Assembly (NCBI GenBank): GCA_030745255.1
Contig: JASLOY010000201.1
Location: forward strand, 1 to 6,698
DNA length: 6,698 nt
Direction: 5' to 3'
From: Vicinamibacterales bacterium
Lineage (GTDB): Bacteria; Acidobacteriota; Vicinamibacteria; Vicinamibacterales; UBA8438
A program made the translations under genes and the position numbers. Under the pieces are notes generated by a model, which had not been told where the DNA came from, did not search any database, and saw nothing but the letters and a program-made list of their open reading frames with translations. Positions within the stretch are counted from its first letter, which is position 1. Each line of letters opens with the position of its first letter. Positions 1-5,351 of the stretch are shown here, in pieces.

Positions 1-125
1 CTGCTGGGAAAATGGGGGTTAGCGTCCTGACGACACCATGACGGCGGCAGGACGAAGCTCGAATGTCAACCGGCGGTTCCCCGACCAGCCTGGCGGGGGC
101 CGTGGCCCCTGCGGAGTGACGCGTG
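1..125. other. Gene-free edge downstream of rnhA
   Basis: No coding region can be supported here. On the plus strand all three frames running in from the left edge hit stops by position 41. On the minus strand the only ATG (37-39) gives six codons before a stop. There is a GC-rich inverted repeat (GGGGCC/GGCCCC, 96-109), but its loop is almost absent and no T tract follows on the minus strand, so it is a poor terminator candidate for the RNase HI unit. A TTGACA hexamer lies on the minus strand at 64-69 without a matching -10 box. The next gene to the left is outside the window. Confidence 0.5.
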
Positions 126-605
126 TCAGCCGTCGTGGCGGGCAGTGGCGGGTTGAGGCGCGCGTTGGGAACCGGTGTTGCCTGGTGTGTCCGGCCCCTC
201 ATGCTCGTCCATCGCGACATTCGAGAGGCGGTCCGCCTCGGTATTCTCGGTGCGGCGCACGTGCTCGAACGTGACCCGCCCGAGCCGGGATTCCAGCGTC
301 TTGGCCTGCCGATAGAGGGGGACCAGACCTGGATGCTTGACCCGATAGCGTCCCTGCATCTGGCGCACGAGGAGTTGGGAGTCCGAGCGGATGAGCGCGT
401 CACCGTAGCCGTGATCCACGAGGTAAGTCAGCGCCGCGATCAATCCCCGATATTCGGCAACGTTGTTCGTCGCCACGCCGATCGGTGCATGCAGTTCCTG
501 TTCGAGCTCGCCGCCCGGCGTCTCGATCCGGACGCCGTAGCCAGCGGGACCGGGATTTCCACGCGCGCCGCCGTCGATGTACGCCACCACGCGGCTGGGG
601 GTCAT
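126..605 (-). CDS. rnhA: Ribonuclease HI family protein (stand-alone, short form)
   Basis: This protein should cut the RNA strand of RNA:DNA hybrids in the cytoplasm, removing R-loops and primer RNA with two bound metal ions. The 159-residue product keeps all four catalytic carboxylates: D11 in YIDGGARGNPGPAGYG, E51 in NNVAEYRGL, D75 in IRSDSQLLV and D125 in ENTEADRLSN. It has no basic-protrusion handle like that of E. coli RNase HI, and the last motif has N121 shortly before D125 rather than the E. coli histidine loop. This resembles the archaeal-like or actinobacterial RNase HI branch. The last ~28 residues (132-159) are rich in G, P, T and R and look disordered. The ATG at 605 was chosen because it overlaps the upstream stop as ATGA and places the first beta strand at the N-terminus. 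The open frame extends upstream to 746, but that extension lies inside the neighbouring gene and has no RNase H homology. No strong Shine-Dalgarno is visible, so translational coupling is likely. Assignment to the family is secure; the exact symbol is less so. Confidence 0.93.
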   Translation of the reverse strand: MTPSRVVAYIDGGARGNPGPAGYGVRIETPGGELEQELHAPIGVATNNVAEYRGLIAALTYLVDHGYGDALIRSDSQLLVRQMQGRYRVKHPGLVPLYRQAKTLESRLGRVTFEHVRRTENTEADRLSNVAMDEHEGPDTPGNTGSQRAPQPATARHDG

Positions 606-1348
606 CTGGACGGTCCGGGTGCGGACGACCGCGCCCCTCCGCCGTTCGGGTCGTGGTAGAGGATCCGCATACAGCTCTCGCACTGGACCAGCTCGGTGCC
701 TTGCAGAATCTGGTTGAACATCTGCGGACGTAATCGCACGTTGCACACGCTGCAGTGCCCGTCACGAGCCTCGACCACGGCAACGCCGCTGCGTTGGCTG
801 GAGACCGACTCGAAGAGTCGTCGGGCCGCCGCACCGATACTCCCGGTCAGCTTTGCCCGTTCGTCCGACGTGCCGTGTAGCGTGCGCTCCAGCACGCTCC
901 GCTCGGTTTCGAGCGCCGCGCGTTCACGCTCCACCTCCGTTCGTTCGGTCTGCAAGGCACGCTCGGCCGCCTCGACCTCGGCCGCCAGGTCGTCGCCCGC
1001 CAACATGTGCTCCAGAATGTCGTCCTCGAGCCGCTGGACCTCCGTTCGGGCGGTGGCTATCTCATGCTGCATCGCAGTGTATTCCTTGTTTGTCTTGACC
1101 GCCATCAACTGTTCGTTGAACCTCGACAGACGCGCCTGCACCTCGCCGAGGCTCTTCTCGACCGCCTGCCGTTCGCCCTTCTTGTCCGCGAGACCGCTTT
1201 TGGCCGCTTCGACCGCTGCGCGGCTCTTGGCCAAACGGGCGTCGAGATCCTTGATTCGTGACGGCATGGCATCAACCGTACGTTGCGCTTCGGTCGTCGC
1301 GTTGTCGAGTTGTTGGAGCTGAATCAAACGTTCAAGGTCTGGCAGCAT
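602..1348 (-). CDS. Coiled-coil protein with C-terminal C4 zinc ribbon (DUF164 / HP0958-CT398 type)
   Basis: The 248-residue protein has two parts. Residues ~1-180 form a long charged coiled-coil hairpin with almost no proline or glycine, including the family-typical stretch AVKTNKEYTAMQHEI at 83-97. Residues ~195-232 form a zinc ribbon with C199-x2-C202 and C223-x2-C226. This is the architecture of Helicobacter HP0958 (FlgZ, an RpoN chaperone and flaA mRNA binder) and Chlamydia CT398 (CdsZ). In most bacteria the role is unknown, so a nucleic-acid or protein adaptor function is inference. The ATG at 1348 has a GGAG about 12 nt upstream (1361-1364), a slightly long spacing. The gene lies 53 bp beyond the tRNA-unit terminator, so it needs its own promoter or read-through; none is clear. 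Its TGA overlaps the RNase HI start by 4 bp, pointing to co-translation. The tail after the ribbon is short and G/S/P-rich. Confidence 0.9.
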   Translation of the reverse strand: MLPDLERLIQLQQLDNATTEAQRTVDAMPSRIKDLDARLAKSRAAVEAAKSGLADKKGERQAVEKSLGEVQARLSRFNEQLMAVKTNKEYTAMQHEIATARTEVQRLEDDILEHMLAGDDLAAEVEAAERALQTERTEVERERAALETERSVLERTLHGTSDERAKLTGSIGAAARRLFESVSSQRSGVAVVEARDGHCSVCNVRLRPQMFNQILQGTELVQCESCMRILYHDPNGGGARSSAPGPSR

Positions 1349-1401
1349 CGCGTGTCATGTCTCCACAGGCCGACCAGCTCCGCTGGTTCAAGGACCCAAA
1401 C

Positions 1402-1429
1402 AAAAAAAAGCCCCGCCATCGGGCGGGGC
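1402..1429 (-). terminator. Rho-independent terminator after the tRNA
   Basis: On the minus strand a perfect 8-bp stem, GCCCCGCC/GGCGGGGC, with a CGAT tetraloop (1410-1429) is followed at once by eight T residues (1409-1402). This is a textbook intrinsic terminator for the transcript carrying the tRNA, and probably rpoD. It insulates that transcript from the zinc-ribbon/RNase HI pair. On the plus strand no T tract follows the stem, so it should work in one direction only. Confidence 0.93.
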
Positions 1430-1445
1430 GAAGAAAGCCACGACG

Positions 1446-1491
1446 GGCACGGTAACTTGCCGTGCCGGCAGACCGGTCCAATTGGGCACGG
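1446..1491 (-). repeat. Competing inverted repeats in the tRNA trailer
   Basis: The plus-strand word ggcacgg occurs at 1446-1452 and again at 1485-1491. Its complement ccgtgcc lies between them at 1460-1466. The middle arm can therefore pair perfectly over 7 bp with either flank, with a 7-nt loop or an 18-nt loop. The larger loop contains the palindrome gaccggtc (1471-1478). In the minus-strand RNA this lies between the tRNA 3' end and the terminator. It could be a processing or stability element. The terminator stem itself does not share these arms, so a classical attenuator is not demonstrated. Confidence 0.45.
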
Positions 1492-1565
1492 GTGGGTTTC
1501 CCGCGTGGTGCGTGTTCGTCATCGTCACGGCGTGTCATTTTCGCGACCATGTCGACTCGTTCGTC

Positions 1566-1641
1566 TGGTGGGCCCACCAGGATTCGAACCTGGGACAGAC
1601 CGGTTATGAGCCGGCGGCTCTGACCGCTGAGCTATGGGCCC
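1566..1641 (-). tRNA. tRNA with anticodon CAU, probably tRNA-Ile2 (lysidine-modified) rather than elongator Met
   Basis: A full 76-nt cloverleaf can be folded by eye. The acceptor GGGCCCA pairs with TGGGCCC, the discriminator is A73 and CCA is encoded. The D stem is GCTC/GAGC with the 8-nt loop AGCGGTCA. The anticodon stem GCCGG/CCGGT (one G-U pair) carries loop CTCATAA, giving CAU. The T arm is CCAGG-TTCGAAT-CCTGG. It is not an initiator: pair 1-72 is G-C and the anticodon stem lacks three consecutive G-C pairs in the initiator arrangement. Pairs C4-G69 and C5-G68 match the known positive determinants for the lysidine synthetase TilS, and the 8-nt D loop matches E. coli tRNA-Ile2, whereas E. 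coli elongator Met has U4-A69 and A5-U68. I therefore favour Ile2 reading AUA, but sequence alone does not settle it. It lies 138 bp after rpoD. Confidence 0.95.
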
Positions 1642-1779
1642 GGTCAACAGCAATTTCAAATGCGTGGCCGACGATACATCCCGTTCAGGGCGGTGCTGGG
1701 CATTGTGTGTCAGAGTCGAATACTGCCTGTATGCTCCCTCCTCGCGCCTTGCCAGCCGGGTTCGGTGTTGGGCGGCTTC
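1642..1779. other. rpoD-tRNA spacer
   Basis: This 138-bp gap holds no credible gene. I see no convincing -35/-10 pair on the minus strand placed to start the tRNA: a CTGACA-like and a TTGAAA-like hexamer occur, but neither has a good -10 at usual spacing. No T-tract terminator follows the rpoD stop. The simplest reading is that the tRNA is processed from the 3' end of the rpoD transcript, though a weak or unusual promoter could be missed by eye. Confidence 0.4.
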
Positions 1780-3471
1780 CTACGTTCCTTCCATGAATGC
1801 TCGCAGGCGTCGGCTCCGCGACGGATGGCGTAGCTTGCGCAGCGCTTTGGCTTCGATCTGCCGGATCCGTTCACGGGTAACGGCAAAGTTCTGCCCCACT
1901 TCCTCCAAGGTGTGCTCGCTGCCGTCTCCCACGCCGAACCGCATCTTGATCACCTTTTCCTCACGAGGCGTCAAGGTCCGCAGCACGTTCTCGGTCTGTT
2001 CTTTGAGGTTGAGGTTTATCACGGCCTCGGCCGGCGAGACCTCCTGCCGATCTTCGATGAAATCGCCAAGATGGCTGTCTTCTTCCTCGCCGATCGGCGT
2101 CTCGAGTGAAATCGGCTCCTGGGCGATCTTGAGCACCTTTCGCACCTTGGATACGGGAATGTCCATCCGGTGCGCAATCTCTTCCGACGTCGGCTCACGG
2201 CCCAGCTCCTGCACGAGCGCACGCGACGTTCGAATGAGCTTGTTGATCGTCTCGATCATGTGGACCGGGATCCGGATCGTCCGGGCCTGGTCGGCAATCG
2301 CGCGTGTAATCGCCTGACGGATCCACCACGTGGCATAGGTCGAGAACTTGTAGCCGCGGCGATACTCGAACTTGTCCACCGCCTTCATCAGGCCGATATT
2401 CCCTTCTTGAATCAGGTCGAGAAACTGTAGCCCGCGGTTGGTATATTTCTTCGCGATCGAGACCACGAGACGGAGGTTCGCCTCCACCAGCTCTTTTTTG
2501 GCGAGCTCGGCCAGCATGTCGCCGCGGAGAATAGTGTTGCGCGTATTCTCCAGCGAGGCCGCCGGCTGTTCCAGGTCTTCGGTCCGGCTCCGGAGCAGGG
2601 CCCGAAGCTCTCGCTGACGTCGCGCGATGCGCCGCTTCTCCTCCTCCTTGATCCGGCGGCGGGTCTTGCCCTTCAGCTGGCGGTCGAGCTGCTCGATCTC
2701 GCGTCCAAGACCCTGCACCCCCTTGGTAATTTCCTTGATCTCTTCGATCAGACGCAGCTTCACCGGTTCCCTGAAGTCGATATCGCGGATTTGCCGGGAC
2801 AGCTTGACCTGGGCCCGGAGCAAATTACGGTAGTTTCTTCGATAGCGCTTCTTTTCGCGCTTGGGGATGGTCCCGACCTTCTTTTCCCGACGAATCACGT
2901 CCAGGCGAGTCTTCCGGATCGTTTCGATCTGCGCCATGACCTCACGGGCGCGGCGGTTGATCCGCTCTTCAGTCACCTCGTCGTCTTGGAAGACAACCAG
3001 CTCCCGGATGGTGCGTTCACCGCTCTTGAGCTGCTCGCCCATCCTGACGATCGCCTTGGCAATGGTCGGCATCCGCGAGATCGCCTTGATGATCGAGAGC
3101 TTGCCGCGTTCAATCCTCTTCGCGATCTCGACCTCGCCTTCGCGGGTCAGCAGGGGCACCGTCCCCATCTCGCGCAGATACATTCGGACCGGATCGTTGG
3201 TCTTGTCGATCGCGCTCGGCGTCAGATCCAGCTCGATATCGTCCGAGCCTTCACTCCGCCGGTCGAGCAGCTTGTTCTCCCGGTATTTCTGTTCCGAGTC
3301 GACCACCTCGATGCCGGCGTTGCCAAAGGCGGTGAACAGCTCGTCTAGGTCGTCGGACTTGGTGATGTCGGGTGGGAGGAGCTCGTTTACCTCGTCATAG
3401 AGCAGGTAGCCCTTCTCCTTGCCGATCTCAATGAGCTGCCGAACTTCGTCGTACTTTTCTTCGAGCGACAA
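1780..3471 (-). CDS. rpoD: Primary RNA polymerase sigma factor (sigma-70, RpoD/SigA)
   Basis: This is the housekeeping sigma factor that directs core RNA polymerase to -10/-35 promoters. With the TTG start the product has 563 residues. Region 1.1-like sequence spans ~1-70. Region 1.2 is at ~92-121 (DPVRMYLREMGTVPLLTREG). A long, very basic and charged non-conserved region runs ~125-315. Region 2 lies at ~332-402, including LDLIQEGNIGLMKAVDKFEY and the -10-reading TYATWWIRQAITRAIADQ (379-395). Region 3 is at ~411-485. Region 4 is at ~498-560, with the -35-reading helix-turn-helix TLEEVGQNFAVTRERIRQIE. The TTG at 3471 sits 7 nt after a perfect AGGAGG and yields the family-like N-terminus (M)SLEEKYDEV. 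The GTG at 3501 in the same frame has no ribosome binding site and would add ten untypical residues that include the Shine-Dalgarno itself. It lies 69 bp after dnaG, probably in the same operon. Identity is essentially certain. Confidence 0.98.
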   Translation of the reverse strand: MSLEEKYDEVRQLIEIGKEKGYLLYDEVNELLPPDITKSDDLDELFTAFGNAGIEVVDSEQKYRENKLLDRRSEGSDDIELDLTPSAIDKTNDPVRMYLREMGTVPLLTREGEVEIAKRIERGKLSIIKAISRMPTIAKAIVRMGEQLKSGERTIRELVVFQDDEVTEERINRRAREVMAQIETIRKTRLDVIRREKKVGTIPKREKKRYRRNYRNLLRAQVKLSRQIRDIDFREPVKLRLIEEIKEITKGVQGLGREIEQLDRQLKGKTRRRIKEEEKRRIARRQRELRALLRSRTEDLEQPAASLENTRNTILRGDMLAELAKKELVEANLRLVVSIAKKYTNRGLQFLDLIQEGNIGLMKAVDKFEYRRGYKFSTYATWWIRQAITRAIADQARTIRIPVHMIETINKLIRTSRALVQELGREPTSEEIAHRMDIPVSKVRKVLKIAQEPISLETPIGEEEDSHLGDFIEDRQEVSPAEAVINLNLKEQTENVLRTLTPREEKVIKMRFGVGDGSEHTLEEVGQNFAVTRERIRQIEAKALRKLRHPSRSRRLRAFMEGT

Positions 3472-3478
3472 CAGTGTT

Positions 3479-3485
3479 CCTCCTC
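3479..3485 (-). promoter_or_regulatory. Strong Shine-Dalgarno that fixes the rpoD start
   Basis: The minus strand reads GAGGAGG, then AACACTG, then TTG. The match to the anti-Shine-Dalgarno is complete and the spacing to TTG is 7 nt. The CTG codon just before TTG is also in frame at 4-nt spacing, but is a rarer start type. This decides for a TTG start at 3471 over the upstream GTG. Confidence 0.8.
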
Positions 3486-3540
3486 GGTGGGGTGTCTGCA
3501 CGGTCCAGGCGCGACCCGCGGATCCAGACCCATCCGGCCG

Positions 3541-5310
3541 TCACGATCGCAATGATTCGATCTTCGTCAACAGGTCCCGTTTCTTCTGCCAGAGTGTGTC
3601 GATCTCGGCCAGCGCCGATGGTGTGCCCTCCTGCTGGCACTGGTCGATTGCATCCTGCACCGCGGCGCGCTGACGCTCGTAGGCTCGTCGTCTGAGCTCC
3701 TGCCCGCAGGCGGCGGCCGGCGCCGGCGGTCGTTCCTGCGTTCCGACGCGCGTCATCCAGTCCGCCTCCTGTGTACTTAGACGTTGGCGAAGCGTCTCAA
3801 GGACGCTGCCAGCCGGCCAGTTCGCTAGTGACCGGGCGGTCGACAGAATTGGCGCCGTCGCCAGTCCGTCCAGGTCGTCGTCGGTCAGCGCGGCGATTGC
3901 CTCCATGGCGGACGGTGTGTTCCGCACGAGCGCCCAAATCAGACCCTTTTCTGCGGTCTTGACAGATTGGTCCGTCGCGATCCGTTGTTCGACCTCGGCG
4001 AGCGTCGTCCGTTTGGCCACTGCCGCCTTGCGAATCTCCGTCCTGACGACATCCTCGAGGATTCGTGCTTTGTGCGCCAGACGGTCCGCAAACAGGTCCC
4101 GGCTCGCAGCGTCTGGTATGCGCGCCGCCACCTGCAGCATTCTCATCAGGAATTCACGCTGGTGATCGCCTCGAGTCAGGTCGCGCTGGGACGCTTCCCG
4201 ATCCAATAAGTATTCCAGAAATGGCCGGGATGTGCGCAGTTTTTCCATGTACCGGCTGACGCCATGCTTCCGTATACATGTATCGGGATCTTCGCCGTCG
4301 GCCAGCACCGCCACATTGACCTGTAGACCTTCGGCCAGCAGCAGCTCCCCGGACCGTGCCGAGGCGCCGGCTCCGGCAGGGTCCGGATCGAAGCTCACGA
4401 TCACTTTCGAGGTGAATCGCTTGAGCAGCCTGACCTGTTGCTCGTTGACGGCGGTGCCACACGACGCGACGACCGGTGCGACGCCGGCTTGCACCGCCTG
4501 TGCGAAGTCGAAGTATCCCTCCACCAGCACCGCGTACCCCGCTTTTCGGATGGCTGTTTTCGAGAGGTGCAGGCCGTACAGCGTGCGCGCCTTCGAATAG
4601 ATGCTGGTCTCCGGGGAATTCAGATATTTCGGCTGTTGGTCCGGCTGCAGAGCTCGCGCGCCGAACGCGATGACCGACCCAGTGTCGCGCGCAATCGGGA
4701 TGATCAGGCGATCGCGGAACCGGTCTATCAGCGGCCGACCGTCGCGTGCGGCTGCCAGACCGCTACGCAGCAGCAGCTCGTCTGAGTATCCCTGTGCGCG
4801 CAGGTGCGTGATCAAGCTATCTCGGGCCGGCGGCGCAAAGCCCAATCCCAGCAATTCGGTCGTCTCGCCTGTCACGTCGCGCGCGTCGAGGTGGTCCCGT
4901 GCCGGCCGGCCGATCGTATCGGCCAGACGCGACCTGAAGAATTCGGCCGCTGCCTCATGCACGCCGAGCAGTGTCTCGCGCTCCGCCTCGGCTGCCGCGT
5001 CCCGTTCGGTGTCCGGTTCCGGGATCGGGAGGCCAAAGCGCTGGGCCAGCTGTCGCGCTGCATCTTGAAAGCCGAGTTTTTCCTGGAGCTCGACGAACTT
5101 GAGCACGTCTCCACCGACGCCACACCCAAAGCAATAGAAAAATCCCTTGTCACGATGGACGTTGAATGAGGGCGTCTTCTCGGAATGAAACGGACAGAGC
5201 CCCTTATAGCTATTGCCGGCCTTCTTGAGCGGGACGTAGTCCTGCACTACCTGGACAATGTCCGCGTGTGCTTTCAGGTCGTCGATGAACGATTGTGGAA
5301 ACAGGCCCAT
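3541..5310 (-). CDS. dnaG: DNA primase DnaG
   Basis: DnaG makes the short RNA primers for leading- and lagging-strand DNA synthesis at the fork and is recruited by the DnaB helicase. The 589-residue protein is full length (E. coli has 581). The N-terminal zinc domain (~1-105) carries C39-x2-H42 and C60-x2-C63 in the CPFH...CFGCGVGGD context. The RNA polymerase core (~112-430) shows RFRDRLIIPI, KYLNSPET and LYGL, and a TOPRIM fold with E264 in VLVEGYFD, the metal-binding D308 and D310 in SFDPDPAG, and DGEDPD at 338-343. Residues ~450-589 form the more variable helicase-interaction domain. The ATG at 5310 is the first usable start in frame. A GGGAG lies 12 nt upstream (5323-5327), rather far. 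The gene follows mutS2 by 37 bp and precedes rpoD by 69 bp, as expected for a macromolecular-synthesis operon. No catalytic residue is missing. Confidence 0.98.
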   Translation of the reverse strand: MGLFPQSFIDDLKAHADIVQVVQDYVPLKKAGNSYKGLCPFHSEKTPSFNVHRDKGFFYCFGCGVGGDVLKFVELQEKLGFQDAARQLAQRFGLPIPEPDTERDAAAEAERETLLGVHEAAAEFFRSRLADTIGRPARDHLDARDVTGETTELLGLGFAPPARDSLITHLRAQGYSDELLLRSGLAAARDGRPLIDRFRDRLIIPIARDTGSVIAFGARALQPDQQPKYLNSPETSIYSKARTLYGLHLSKTAIRKAGYAVLVEGYFDFAQAVQAGVAPVVASCGTAVNEQQVRLLKRFTSKVIVSFDPDPAGAGASARSGELLLAEGLQVNVAVLADGEDPDTCIRKHGVSRYMEKLRTSRPFLEYLLDREASQRDLTRGDHQREFLMRMLQVAARIPDAASRDLFADRLAHKARILEDVVRTEIRKAAVAKRTTLAEVEQRIATDQSVKTAEKGLIWALVRNTPSAMEAIAALTDDDLDGLATAPILSTARSLANWPAGSVLETLRQRLSTQEADWMTRVGTQERPPAPAAACGQELRRRAYERQRAAVQDAIDQCQQEGTPSALAEIDTLWQKKRDLLTKIESLRS

Positions 5311-5351
5311 CAGGCCGGGATGCTCCCAGAAGTCAGACGGACGTGTGTCAT
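5310..5351 (-). other. Possible 13-codon mini-ORF joining mutS2 and dnaG
   Basis: The minus strand reads MTHVRLTSGSIPA from an ATG that overlaps the mutS2 TGA as ATGA, and ends in a TGA that overlaps the dnaG ATG as TGATG. It therefore fills the junction exactly and could pass ribosomes from mutS2 to dnaG. Inside it a small hairpin, GGGA-GCA-TCCC (5317-5327), overlaps the only Shine-Dalgarno-like GGGAG of dnaG, so translation could open that site. The AAGGA just before its ATG is too close for a good ribosome site and is also set by the conserved MutS2 ending ELKE. There is no evidence that the peptide is made, and chance arrangement is possible. Confidence 0.3.

Noticed and set aside
64..69. 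Perfect TTGACA -35 hexamer on the minus strand near the left edge
   Set aside because: No -10-like hexamer lies 15-19 nt downstream, and single hexamers occur by chance.
96..109. GGGGCC/GGCCCC inverted repeat as terminator of the zinc-ribbon/RNase HI unit
   Set aside because: The loop is too small for the full stem and there is no T tract after it on the minus strand.
123..659. 178-residue open frame on the plus strand opposite RNase HI
   Set aside because: It is antisense to a gene with all catalytic RNase HI residues and shows no recognisable domain; a GC-rich shadow frame.
606..746. N-terminal extension of RNase HI to an upstream start at 746
   Set aside because: It lies wholly inside the zinc-ribbon gene, has no family similarity, and the ATGA overlap at 602-605 explains the start better.
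1374..1386. Small hairpin (ccagc-tcc-gctgg) and a TTGAAC hexamer upstream of the zinc-ribbon gene
   Set aside because: A 5-bp stem is common by chance in GC-rich DNA, and TTGAAC has no credible -10 partner at normal spacing.
1283..1796. Plus-strand reading frames with sequences such as GPPGFEPGT and QDSNLGQTGYEPAAL
   Set aside because: These are the well-known false proteins translated from the antisense strand of a tRNA gene. They overlap the tRNA at 1566-1641 and have no independent support.
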